A DNA stretch of 64,000 nt from Aquila chrysaetos chrysaetos (Eukaryota > Chordata > Aves > Accipitriformes > Accipitridae), in the NCBI RefSeq assembly GCF_900496995.4, contig NW_024470380.1, forward strand, positions 19,859-83,858, given 5' to 3'. The notes under the pieces were generated by a model. The model saw only the letters and a program-made list of their open reading frames with translations. It was not told the origin of the DNA and searched no databases. Within the stretch, counting starts at the first letter, position 1; each line of letters starts with the position of its first letter. A program made the position numbers and the translations under genes. Positions 24,501 through 35,514 of this stretch are shown here, piece by piece.

Positions 24501-27118
24501 TCTCGCCTGGTCACACATTAGTTGTGTGCTGTGACACCCCCCTCATACAATTAACAGACTCTCAGATTATAGCAGAAGCTTTCATTATTAAGTCCCCACC
24601 CGCATGATCTTTCACTCCATACTACTTAATTTCAGCCCTTGCTGTTAGCCCCATCCTCTAGGTCACATGGATCTTCCTGTGAGATACTCAGCTCCTCCCC
24701 TGTACTGGCAAGGCTTTGTGTCCTCAGCAGCAATTATCAGCACCTTCCTTTTTTCTGCGTCACAGTCATTTACAAAATGCCTACACAAGGTCAATCCCAC
24801 ACAGGGATCTGAAGCACAATAGTACCCAAGGAAGGCTTTCCTGGTGGCTTTCTGACCCATTCAGGAGCTAAGGTTCCTCATAAGAAAACCTATTCTTGGG
24901 GGATTTTGAGTCCAATAAGGACATCAGAAAGGTCTCAGACCAAATAAATAATGCCTCATAAAGAGGCAAATTCTGCTTCTGAGAGTTTTTATCCAGCACT
25001 ACATAAATTGCAAGCACAGGAACCGTGCAGCCAGTGTGCACATTACTAAGCCAGAGATTATTCAGGCCCCTCCAGAGTCAGTCACCATGCAGGAAACACC
25101 AGCAACTTAATAGGCTGAAATTGAAATGCTTGTGCTGTAAACATCAACAGTACAGGTGGTATAAACACACCTATAAAACAAATCGGTAGGGTCACAAAGT
25201 TACAAGAATATGCAGCAACCTCTTGGTGATAAAAAATATTGGATGACTTGACTGTCTCTCTGGACTTAAGATTCTAATGAGTTACTACAATTAAGTAATA
25301 AATCAATTACACAGATGGAAAAGGCACAATATGTGTCCTTGGATATACCCTGAAGATCACAAAACACATTCAAAACAAGAGCTATGTTTCAAAACACTTG
25401 TGGAAGGCAGGAAACTGCAATCTTCACTTACAAGTAATAACCAAGAGGCATACGCCACCCAGCATTTCCCAGAATAACTCCTAATGGCTTTTTGGTGCTG
25501 CTGTTTGCCTGGCAATGACACTGTACACCAAACACTGTCCTTCTTCATTAGCTGGGAGAGGAACACCGTACACAACTGACGATTCCTTTTCCTTATGAAA
25601 GGATCCTTACACTGTAGGTTATTTGCATCTGTGATGGGAAAGTTGCTTCTACAGTGGAAAAGAAAACACTTTGTTCCCTCAGACAACTGAAGATGGTTGC
25701 TGCCTCACTCTGAAGGGGCTCTGATTCCATGTACAGATTTCAGAGCTTCTGTGTCTCACTGACAGCTACAGAAACACTTTCAGAAGGGCAAGGTGGACCC
25801 AGGGGAATTGTAACAGAGAAACAGGTGCAAAATATCTGTGTGAAAAGAGGCAAAACTATTCAATACCCTACTGAGCATCAGCCACATTTCATTTAGAGGC
25901 AGAGATACAAACACTGAACTTGCAAACTCTGGCCCTGTTGGCACCTAAAGACTGGAGGGGCCCTGATGTTGGATTGTGGAGATGAAGGAAAATAGGAGCA
26001 AACACCAGCAACTGCCTGGACCAAAACCACCTTCCTTGCACCAAGACCCACGCAAAACATATTCCTAACCTCAAAACTGAGACGCAATCTTGTGTGATTC
26101 TATTCAAACTATCAACATAAGTTCTGCCGACTGCATAACCTCCAGCTCTCCCAGTTCACAGAACAAATGGCTCTGGTCACACAAGCTCCAGGCTGCTCTC
26201 ACTCCCAACCTCTGCCATGCCAGTCTTCAGAGTACAAAGAGCACAGTCCCTTTGCCTCCCTGGCCATACACACATACATAGGCCTCTGGCACACCCAGCC
26301 ACCAACAGCGTGTGATAGACCCATAATTGCCTGCTAAGAGCCTGAAAACGGCTATCAGAAAAGTTGTGAATCAGGAGATGATGGGAGAGGAACTATATAG
26401 GTATATAAAACTTCTCCACTGGGAGATGATGAAGTTACCTTAACTTCTGGCTTCTGGAATATGACTTTTTTTTTTTTTTTTTTTTTTTAACCTGGAAATG
26501 TCCGGGCTGATTTTCAACATTTAGTTGAGATTTCTTATTTCTGGTAGCTCTAACAGATTGCCCATTACAGCAAACCCACTTGCATCTTTCTCCTGAGGGT
26601 AACTATCCATCTGGAAAGATTGGTCCAGGTTGCATATTTCTGTGCAGTGAATCTAAGACAGATGGATGGAAATAATAAACCACGAGAACGGGGATTTTTA
26701 GAACAGGATTCTGCCCATGTGGGCTACCGTGACTTCCAGCGCACTTCCGTTAGTAAATACATCATATGCACAACAGCATAGTGACCAGACACAGGGAAGT
26801 GGTACCAGATGTGGTAGCAAGACATTCTCCTGACTGGCATACCCTTGCTCAGCAGCAATCTTCTGTCTTTGAGCTTCTTCACCCACTCCTCCACTGCTCA
26901 TCGTGGTCCCCTGAACTTGAGTGGAAGTACAGGCGCCACTGGATGAGCCCAAGCACGTTTGTCTCTCTCTCACACCGCACGCCTTACCCTTTTTTAGTTC
27001 TACTTCCCTTGTACAAAGACCCAGGTACATTCCTGCATAGCTGAGAGGCCATGCTCCCCATCTAGAGGCAGGGATGCAGAACAAAAATCAAGAGTTTGTG
27101 CCATTTCCTATATTGCTC
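21506..27118. other. non-coding DNA with homopolymer tracts
   Basis: Unique sequence apart from the old CR1 relic at 24.1 kb. It contains long T-runs near 22996-23018 and 26466-26488. No exon, RNA gene or regulatory element could be supported. The final bases gctc (27115-27118) are the left target duplication of the provirus. Confidence 0.5.
24110..24300 (-). mobile_element. ancient CR1 relic
   Basis: The block starting 'aaacttatcaagcttgatct' near 24122, followed by 'gccagaacctgattgcagtgcc' and a later 'caatttgttcttgcacc', matches the order of segments in the reverse complement of old CR1 elements shared by birds, turtles and crocodilians. It is heavily diverged and both limits are approximate. 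Confidence 0.5.
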
Positions 27119-27886
27119 TGTTACTGATTTGTCATTAATTTGTTATTAGTTAGAATTAATCATATTTAGTTTTAATATTTTAGCAAAATCACATGTAAGT
27201 TGTATTTTATATATTTATCCACCAACCAGTGTCTGCTGCAAAATCCCCTGTATAGCCCCGTATCAAGGCCAGAGAAATTGGCTAAAATCGTCTAGTAGGA
27301 ACATTTAGAACTTAGAGAACAGGATAAAGAAATACTTGACAACGGGGTGGTGTAAGAGTCGTTCAGTACGTTACCTGACAACGGCCTGTTTGGAACGCAG
27401 CGGCCGATCCCTAAGGATAGAATGTGCGGTACAAGGCTCCTGGAAGGTACCTGGCTAGAGCCCTTAGAGATAACCGCATAGCTACTGTCAAAAAGGATGG
27501 ATTGCAACTGTTGCCATAACATCCATGAAGAAATCATGAACTCTAGACGAACTTTGCTTCATTATAATACCAAAACACACCTCCTGGTCAAAAGCTACCC
27601 GCCTCCAAGACTTACCACACCTCGGAGAGACCTTCACTACGCCTGCGTAAAAGATATTCATGTATGCTAATGATTTCCCAAAAATCTAATGAATATGTAT
27701 AACTTTTCTTGGAAATCTAATGAATATGTATCGATAAGTCTTAATATAAGGTGTATTGTTTTGAAGACACGTGTGTGTGGTTCGTGAGAAGACTCGCCCG
27801 CGCACCCGGCCGTCAATAAAGAAGTGTCTGCTTATCTACACTAAATTGGTGTTGATAAGTTCTTCATTCCGAGCTTTTCGGTAACA
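27119..27886 (+). repeat. provirus 5' LTR
   Basis: 768 bp, starting tgttactg and ending cggtaaca. A TATA-like aatataag lies at 27743-27750 and the polyadenylation signal aataaa at 27815-27820, which places R near 27775-27840. It contains an additional 31-bp segment (around 27690-27735, between two copies of 'aatctaatgaatatgtat') that the 3' LTR lacks. Confidence 0.95.
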
Positions 27887-27891
27887 GTTTT

Positions 27892-27909
27892 TGGCGACCC
27901 AGATGGGAC
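27892..27909 (+). other. primer-binding site, tRNA-Arg-like
   Basis: Eighteen bases, tggcgacccagatgggac, start five bases after the 5' LTR. A PBS begins TGG because it pairs with the CCA end of the primer tRNA. From memory of vertebrate tRNAs, the best fit is the 3' end of tRNA-Arg (CCU anticodon), with mismatches at about two positions near the acceptor end. The tRNA identity is an inference and needs a tRNA-set comparison. Confidence 0.7.
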
Positions 27910-28872
27910 CTCGCTGAGAGAGACCAGAGGAGTCGGGGACCAATCGGTTCCTGCCGGCACCGAGGATTTCTCGGGGATACCCATCGATCCCCGATCCATA
28001 AGGCTCTTTGCGACGTCCCCTGGATTTTGGTAAGACACTTCTTTTAAATATTTAAGGATAGTGGGTTAGAGTCCCACCGGTATTGTTTGGGGTTGGAGTC
28101 CCCTGAGTGGGTTAGAGTCCCACTGGTATTGTTTGGGGTTGGAGTCCCCTGAGTGGGTTAGAGTCCCACCGGTATTGTCTACCTGTCAGACGCGGCGAAA
28201 GCTGCGCAAGGTTGGACAAAAGGATCCTGAAGGAAGTGGAAGCCTAGGCGTCTGCCCGTAAGACATAAGCGAAAGCTATTGCTGGTTTGGACAATTTGGG
28301 AGTGGGAAGGAGTCCCACAGCTTTTGAGGATTCTGGGTTAGAGTCCCAGCTTCAAAAGCATTTTGGAAATTTTGGGTTTGAGTCCCAAATTCTAGAAGAA
28401 GAAAAAGGAACGGAAAAAAAAAAAAAAAAAAAAAAGGGAAAAAGGAAAGAGGAAAAAAAAAAAAGAAAAAAAGAAAAAAAAAGAAAAAGGAAGAAAAAAA
28501 AGAAAAAAGGAAGGAAAAAAATATTTTGAGGTAGGTTGTGTACTGGAAAATATCGTGAGTGTTGTAAGTGTAAGATGTGCAATTAAACATGAATTGAGTC
28601 TTGGCAACAATTGTAGTGTTTCTTACTAAGGTTGGAAGTTATAAAGTGTGAATACATTTGCTGGTTAATAATCTTGCCAGGGGATATTGGTTATGACTCT
28701 TGCTTAGGGAAGTCGGCTTTGTCCGTGCCCTAGGCAAGTAGGTGGACTCCATTACCTGGCAACAATTGTTATTTGTATTTATTTAATATCTGGTGTTTGA
28801 TATATATTTAATAGATATTTGATATTGGGTGTAAACATAATGGCATTTGCCAAATTATTTAAGAGTAAGAGT
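27910..28872 (+). other. provirus leader with splice donor and purine tract
   Basis: Untranslated leader between the PBS and gag. A good major splice-donor candidate (ttttg|gtaaga) sits at 28029/28030, suitable for an env subgenomic RNA. The hairpin series (28061-28389) is listed separately. An uninterrupted 110-base run of A and G only lies at 28412-28521. Such a tract at this position is unusual; it could be a slippage-expanded repeat. Confidence 0.8.
28061..28389 (+). repeat. eight T-arm-like hairpins in the leader
   Basis: Eight short inverted repeats each have a 4-6 bp stem and a 7-base loop ending GAGT: 28061-28077, 28089-28103, 28107-28123, 28135-28149, 28153-28169, 28302-28318, 28333-28349 and 28371-28389. 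A typical copy is gtgggttagagtcccac. The loops read ttagagt (four copies), ttggagt (two), aaggagt and tttgagt, close to the tRNA T-loop TTCGAGT with position 56 altered. The first five come from a 46-bp tandem repeat (2.5 copies, 28061-28178). The last three lie outside it in different flanking sequence. The 3' arms share gtccca with the primer tRNA segment that pairs to the PBS. Confidence 0.85.
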
Positions 28873-30376
28873 ATGGGAAATTTGTCCACTGATGGAAAGA
28901 TACCGAAAACATCTCCGTTGGGATGTTTGTTGGCACATTGGGGAGAACTGCATGATGATTTACGTAAAAATCAAATGATTGAATATTGTAATCATTGGTG
29001 GCCTCTGTATACATTGGAGGATCAGGAAAGGTGGCCCATGAACGGGACACTGAATTATAATACCATTCTGCAGTTAATGTTGTTTTGTAGAAGAGAGGGG
29101 AAATGGAGTGAAGTACCTTATGTGAATTTATTTTTTTTTTACTGAAGGCAGAGACGAGATTGGCAGAATGAGTGCAAGCTAGTTAGTAGGGACAATTTGG
29201 TAATGGCTATAACTTTTGATAATAAGAAAGAGAAGAAATGTTGTCTGGCATGTGATATTGCCCCCAAAGAGGATGAAGGGCCAGAGTTGAATATATCCCC
29301 TCCCAGGAGAGGAAGGAATTGGGAGTGAGAGCATAGGGAACAGATGGAAGAACCAGAAAGCAGTGGAATAGAGAATGCAGGGGAAGGACCGTCTGAAGTT
29401 GTGATTCATACCCCCCATTTCTTGAAGGACCCGACAGCAGACACAAACAATAGCTCCCTTGAGGCAGGGAGTTGGTAACGATGGACCAGTGTATGTAAAA
29501 GTACTCTTTTTGGTTGTGGACTTGATGGTTTAAAAGCAGGCAGCTGGAGTATATAGAAAAGATCTTGAGAGAGTTGGCAGAGTAGGGGATACTATAATTA
29601 GAACACAGAATCCAGACTGGAGTGATTTACAGGTGATTTTGGATAATTTGTTAGATGATACAGAAAAGCAGATGGTACTAAAAACTGGCAAAGCACAGGC
29701 AGAAGTGGCAGTATTGAGTGGGACAATAGGTGGAACATTAGAGCAGAATTTTTTGTCTGGGGATCCGCAGTGGGATCCAAATAACGTGGAACATAGAGAA
29801 AGGCTGAGTCGGTATCAGAAATAGATTTTATATGGAGTTAAACATGCTATGCCTAAATCTTTGAATTGGTCTAAATTATATGAGGTGAAGCAAGATAAGA
29901 ATGAATCTCCCTCAGTGTTTCTGGAAAGATTGAAGGAAGCTGCCAGAAAATATACTGATTTAAGAGTAGAAACAGAGGCGGCTCAGATACAGTTGGCTTT
30001 GATTTTTATGGGGCAGTCGGCACCAGACATAAGAAAGAAACTTCAGAAGCTGGAGGGAGAGGATTCAAGGAGTTTGAATAAAATGTTGGAGACAACATGG
30101 AAAGTATATAATAACAGGGAAAAAGAGGAAAGGAAAATCAGAGAAAATAGATTACTGGCCGTAATGACAGGAACAACAGACAGAAGACGAGGTGGCAGTG
30201 GACGGAGAGAATTTATGAATTTTAGCAATTGGAATTTTAATAACCCCTTAGGAGTGAATCAGTGTGCTTTGTGTCGGGAGGAAGGACATTGGAGAAAAGA
30301 TTGTCCTAAAAACATGCAGTGTTCAGGAGAAAATATTCAGAAAGAAGTAGCCAGAATGATGGTTTTGGATGAATGA
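28873..30376 (+). pseudogene. gag: gag (matrix, capsid, nucleocapsid), broken
   Basis: The start at 28873 gives Met-Gly-Asn, a myristoylation-type N terminus, followed by a gammaretroviral-type matrix domain. This frame meets TGA at 29143-29145 just after a T-run, and a further TGA near 29324. The capsid and nucleocapsid are in another frame, open from about 29552. That frame has a TAG at 29822-29824. Downstream are a capsid major-homology-like segment (SPSVFLERLKEAARKY) and one CCHC zinc finger (CALCREEGHWRKDC, C-X2-C-X4-H-X4-C). Gag ends at TGA 30374-30376, in frame with pro-pol. The frame change and early stops mean no full-length Gag can be made. Confidence 0.9.
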
Positions 30377-30408
30377 AGAGGACCGGAGGGGAACCCGGCT
30401 GAGCCTCT
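30374..30408 (+). promoter_or_regulatory. gag-pol UGA readthrough site with hairpin
   Basis: Gag terminates with UGA and protease continues in the same frame directly after it, as in gammaretroviruses, where the codon is usually UAG. Immediately 3' are two nested complementary pairs, AGAGG (30377-30381) with CCTCT (30404-30408) and CCGG (30383-30386) with CCGG (30395-30398), predicting a stem-loop in the position of the known readthrough pseudoknot. Function is inferred from position and pairing only. Confidence 0.55.
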
Positions 30409-33400
30409 GGTTATAATTAAGCTGGGAGAAAAAGAAGTCAAATTTTTAATAGATACAGGAGCGACATTTTCGGTATTAAATACTTGTAAAGGAAAAATTG
30501 GAACAAAAACGGCAAACATAGTAGGAGCAACAGGGAAAGAAGAAAACAGACCATTCCTGCAACCTCTGGATTTGAAATTTGGAAATAAAATAATTACACA
30601 TGAATTTTTGTATGTACCAGAATGCCCGATACCCTTGTTAGGAAGGGATTTGTTATCTAAATTAAATGCACAAATTGTTTCTGAGGAAGGAGAACTCTTT
30701 TTGAAGATACCCGAGTCAAAAACAGGAGAAATCCTAATGATACAAGAAAAAGTGGAGGAGCAAGAAATTCCACCAGAGGTGGATTTTGCAGTGATCCCTA
30801 CAGTGTGGGAAACAGATATTCCTGGTAAATCAAAATTAGCAGTACCTGTAAAAATAGATCTAAAAGAAGGTGCAGGAACAGTAAAAATTAAACAATACCC
30901 AATTAAACCAGAGGTCAGGCAGGAGTTAAAGAAATTGATTGACAAATTTTTGAAGCATAAAATTTTGGAGGAATGTGAATCTGAATATAATACTCCTATT
31001 TTACCAGTTAGAAAACCCTCGGGAGAATACAGGTTAGTGCAAGATTTGAGAGCAGTGAATGAAATAACCAAGGATATATATCCTGTGGTTGCAAATCCTT
31101 ATACATTGTTAACAGCGTTGAAGGAGACTCATCAGTGGTTTACAGTGCTTGATTTAAAAGACGCTTTCTTTTGCATACCTTTGGAGAAGGAAAGCAGAAA
31201 GTTGTTTGCTTTTGAATGGGAAAATCCACAAACTGGACGAAAGATGCAGCTGACATGGACAAGACTAACCCAAGGATTTAAAAATAGCCCGACAATTTTT
31301 GGAAACCAGCTGGCAAAAGAGCTTGAAATCTGGAAACGGGACAAACCAAGGCCTGAACATTTACTTCTACAATATGTGGATGACATATTGATTGCTACAG
31401 AAGAAAGACCTACCTGCATACAGGTAACCATTGATGTCTTGAATTTTCTGGGACTAAATGGGTACAAAGTATCCAGGAAGAAAGCCCAAATAGCATGTCA
31501 GACTGTGATATATCTGGGCTTTGAGATTTCGAAAGGGCAGAGACAACTGGGAAAAGATCGCAAAGAAACCATCTGTAGTATACCTGAGCCGAAAAATATC
31601 CATGAACTTAGAGCGTTCTTGGGAATGGCAGGGTGGTGTCGTCTTTGGATCATGAATTACGGTCTAATAGCTAAACCGTTATATGAAGTCCAAAAGAACT
31701 CTTCTTTTGTGTGGGATCCAAAACAGCAAAGGGCCTTTACAGAGTTAAAACGTGCTTTAATGTCAGCACCTGCTTTAGGCCTCCCTGATTTAACTAAAGA
31801 TTTTCAGCTGTTTGTTCATGAAAGAGAACACCTGACACTTGGTGCGTTAACCCAGAAGATGGGGAGCTGGAAACGACCAATCGGCTACTTCTCCAAGCAA
31901 CTGGACACAGTGAGTAAAGGGTGGCCAAATTGCCTTAGAGCAGTGGCTGCAACAGTGATGATTATACAAGAACCTCGGAAATTGACTTTGGGAAAAACAA
32001 TAACAGTCTATGTCCCACAGATGGTGAAAACTGTTCTAGAACAAAAGGGGGGACACTAACTATCTCCGAGCAGAATGATGAAGTACCAAGTAATATTAAC
32101 TCAACAAGATGATGTAATTTTAAAAACAACTAACCTGGCAAATCCAGCTGTGTTCTTAAGTTCCATACAGGAAGGAGGACAATTGGAACATGATTGCCTA
32201 GCTGCTATTGAATATGTTTATTCCAGTCGTGAAGATTTGAAGGATGTACCATTGGAACGACTGGACTGGGAACTGTATACAGATGGTAGCAGCTTTATAG
32301 AGCAAGGAGTTCGATACACTGGATATGCGGTAACAACAGACACCACAGTTATAGAAGCAAAAGCATTGCCAAGTACCACCTCAGCTCAGAAAGCGGAACT
32401 TATTGCTTTGATTCGAGCTTTAGAACTAAGTGAGGAGAAGAAAGTAAATATTTGGACAGATTCAAAGTATGCTTTTGGAGTAGTACATGTCCATGCAGCA
32501 TTGTGGAAAGAAAGAGGATTATTGTCCTCCCAAGGATCAAATATTAAACACCAAGATGAAATTTTACAATTATTACAAGCGGTTCAGAAACCAAATCAGG
32601 TAGCAATCATGCACTGTAAAGCACATCAAATTAGAAACACAAAGGCAATCACTGGAAATAATTTAGCCGACCAAACGGCAAGAAAGGTAACAAAAGAACG
32701 AGCATTGCCAAGAGCATTAATTCCCTCCAAAACAGTAACTCTCCCTAGAGAAGAACCAAAATACTCAGAAGAGGATGATAAGCTAGGTCAATTATTAAAT
32801 GCTAAGAAGAACCTAGCCGGATGGTGGGTAACACCTAAAGGACAGGTAGTAGTTCCACCCTTTTTGATGAGAGAAATAATTCGAACAAAACATCAAGAGT
32901 GTCACTGGGGAGCAGAGGCCTTAGTAACTTCCTTACAAAAACAAGTGGTATCGCTCAGAATGTTAGGAATAGCTAAAATAATAACTGCAAAATGTGAAGT
33001 ATGTTTGAAAAATAATCCAATAATCAGGAAAAAGGTTCAAATGGGTCAAATAAAATCTGGTACAGAGCCTGGAGATTATTGGCAAGTAGATTTTTCAGAA
33101 CTACCTAGGCAGAATGGGTATCGGTACATCCTGGTGGGGGTTGATACTTTTACAGGATGGCCAGAAGCTTTTCCCTGTCGTTCCACACAAGCAAAAGAAG
33201 TGGTAAAATGGTTACTACGAGAAATAATTCCAAGGTTTGGAGTTCCTATTGGAATTTCTTCTGACAGGGGTCCACACTTTGTTGCAGAAGTGGTCCAAAA
33301 TGTTAACAAAATTCTGGGTATCACATGGCATTTACATACCCCATGGAGGCCACAATCCAGTGGGAAAGTAGAAAGAATGAATCAAACCTTAAAAAGACAA

Positions 33401-33833
33401 ATAAGCAAAATTTGTCAAGAGACTAATTTAAAATGGCCTCAAGCACTTCCATTGGCACTATTGCGAATCAGAATACAGCCAAAGAGTGGAACCTCAGTCA
33501 GTCCTTATGAATTATTGTATGGAAAACCTTATAAATCTCCAGAACCAAACCCGGACATGCAGGTAAAAGGAAAACAAGATGTGTATAACTATTTGCTTTC
33601 CTTAGAAAAAAACTATGACTGCAATTCGGAGAGCAGTGGTGTGGAATAGACCATTATCCCTGGAAGTTCCGGTACATGACTTACAACCAGGAGACTATGT
33701 CTATGTGAAAACGTAGACTTCCGAACCCCTGCAGGAACGTTGGAAAGGACCTTTCCAAATACTGTTAACCACCTTCACGGCTATTAAAATTGCAGAATCG
33801 GATGTTTGGATACACTACATTCAAGTGAAGTAG
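30377..33833 (+). pseudogene. pol: pro-pol (protease, RT, RNase H, integrase), broken
   Basis: A single frame runs from 30377 to 33649 with one internal stop. Protease has the aspartic motif DTGA (Asp at residue 26). Reverse transcriptase carries YVDD at 31373-31384. TAA at 32057-32059 then interrupts the connection region. RNase H follows (TDGSS, the active-site Glu and DSKYA), then integrase with its HHCC zinc-binding residues (H-X3-H, C-X2-C) and a D,D-35-E-type core (VDFSEL, SSDRGPHF, GKVERMN). A one-base shift in the A-run 33606-33612 moves the integrase tail to another frame. That frame has TAG at 33714-33716 and a GPF motif, and ends at TAG 33831-33833. Motifs are intact, but the continuous polyprotein is not. 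Confidence 0.93.
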
Positions 33834-33894
33834 ACACCTATTCCATGAAAAATTATTAGCCGGGATCCAAAGACTTTAAAACTGACTCTGAAAC

Positions 33895-34717
33895 ATGTCT
33901 AATTTTTCATATCTGTTTGTGCTTGTTCTTTTTATATTAGTTCGGCAAATAATGATGGTGGAAACCCGGACTGATTTAATGATTAGAAACAAAAGACAAG
34001 TAGAAACAGAAGAATTGATTAACATTCCTGAAAAAAAAAAAAATGTCCGAAACAAATTTGATGTTAAGATTCATTAAGAGATTTGCCAGCTTGTAAAATG
34101 TTACCCAAATTATTGCTTGTTTGCCGATACCAAAAACAGTGAGAAAATCTATTCCTTAAAGAATTTTAACTATAAATTTAACTACCCTAGAACATAGAAA
34201 CAAAACCACCTATTGCAAACAAAAGCCAGTGACTAAATACAACCTAGCCATCAGTAAACGACAGAGGCAGTTCATTATGAAAAAAAAAGAAAATTTAGTA
34301 TCTTGGTGGAAATGTGAAAAAAATTTATTATTATAGTACTAAAGACCCAGCAATCGAAAGAATTCCTCCTTTAGCTACAGCCTTAAAATATAGCTGCTTG
34401 TTTAGAACATTCAAAAATGATCTCAAATTAACTGAAACTATTTGAGAAATATGTCAGAAGATTGGTTAGGAAAAAATTTTAGTAGATTGAGATGAAATCT
34501 GAGCTCTTGGTTACAGTCTATAATCAAAACTTTGTTTCTGTTACTAATTGTCTTTTTGATGATCATGCTACTATATGCTTGTCTGAAGAGACAATTTACC
34601 AATAGAATTACAGTAAATTGCATGATCATGAAAGAGGTTCCAATTGTTCCACCAGAATGCAGTCCACCACCAGTATATGCCGAAACAAATATTGACTCTC
34701 AGAATAATAATAAATAA
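33895..34717 (+). pseudogene. env: env remnant, internally collapsed
   Basis: A start at 33895 opens with a hydrophobic signal-peptide-like segment and runs 60 codons to a stop at 34075-34077. The middle, 34078-34530, has stops in all frames and no recognisable surface domain. Near 34532-34600 is a strongly hydrophobic anchor, followed by a short basic and Pro-rich cytoplasmic tail ending at 34717. The total is about 0.8 kb, far below the usual length of a gammaretroviral env, so most of the surface and ectodomain coding is missing. Confidence 0.7.
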
Positions 34718-34765
34718 ATATTAGATAAATGATGTGAAAGTATTGAAATAATTTTCAACACTTTC

Positions 34766-34777
34766 AAAGGGGGGAAA
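34766..34777 (+). other. polypurine tract
   Basis: The run aaaggggggaaa directly abuts the 3' LTR and is the expected primer site for plus-strand DNA synthesis. Confidence 0.9.
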
Positions 34778-35514
34778 TGTTACTGATTTGTCATTAATTT
34801 GTTATTAGTTAGAATTAATCATATTTAGTTTTAATATTTTAGCAAAATCACATGTAAGTTGTATTTTATATATTTATCCACCAACCAGTGTCTGCTGCAA
34901 AATCCCCTGTATAGCCCCGTATCAAGGCCAGAGAAATTGGCTAAAATCGTCTAGTAGGAACATTTAGAACTTAGAGAACAGGATAAAGAAATACTTGACA
35001 ACGGGGTGGTGTAAGAGTCGTTCAGTACGTTACCTGACAACGGCCTGTTTGGAACGCAGCGGCCGATCCCTAAGGATAGAATGTGCGGTACAAGGCTCCT
35101 GGAAGGTACCTGGCTAGAGCCGTTAGAGATAACCGCATAGCTACTGTCAAAAAGGATGGATTGCAACTGTTGCCATAACATCCATGAAGAAATCATGAAC
35201 TCTAGACGAACTTTGCTTCATTATAATACCAAAACACACCTCCTGGTCAAAAGCTACCCGCCTCCAAGACTTACCACACCTCGGAGAGACCTTCACTACA
35301 CCTGCGTAAAAGATATTCATGTATGCTAATGATTTCCCAAAAATCTAATGAATATGTATCGATAAGTCTTAATATAAGGTGTATTGTTTTGAAGACAGGT
35401 GTGCGTGGTTCGTGAGAAGACTCGCCCGCGCACCCGGCCGTCAATAAAGAAGTGTCTGCTTATCTACACTAAATTGGTGTTGATAAGTTCTTCATTCCGA
35501 GCTTTTCGGTAACA
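34778..35514 (+). repeat. provirus 3' LTR
   Basis: 737 bp, nearly identical to the 5' LTR: I count four substitutions and the absence of one 31-bp segment lying between direct repeats. The polyadenylation signal aataaa is at 35443-35448. The flanking gctc (35515-35518) completes the 4-bp target duplication. Confidence 0.95.

Larger units (their letters stand above)
27119..35514 (+). mobile_element. gammaretrovirus-like endogenous provirus
   Basis: A nearly complete 8.4-kb provirus in the order LTR, primer-binding site, leader, gag, pro-pol, env remnant, polypurine tract, LTR. The 4-bp target duplication gctc (27115-27118 and 35515-35518), a single CCHC zinc finger in nucleocapsid, and gag and pol in one frame separated by a stop codon are all class I (gammaretroviral) features. 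The LTRs differ by four substitutions plus one 31-bp indel. Gag, pol and env all carry inactivating changes, so it cannot encode a complete virus. Confidence 0.95.

Noticed and set aside
27292-27537. 81-codon minus-strand frame, repeated at 34951-35196
   Set aside because: It is the antisense of the proviral LTR, so its duplication only reflects the LTR pair.
28061-28389. Reading the spaced short repeats as a CRISPR array or as true tRNA genes
   Set aside because: The DNA is vertebrate, repeats are short hairpins without uniform unique spacers, and there is no acceptor stem, D-arm or anticodon arm.
28287-28610. Lys/Glu-rich and Phe-rich frames over the leader
   Set aside because: They are translations of the A/G-rich tract on each strand, not genes.
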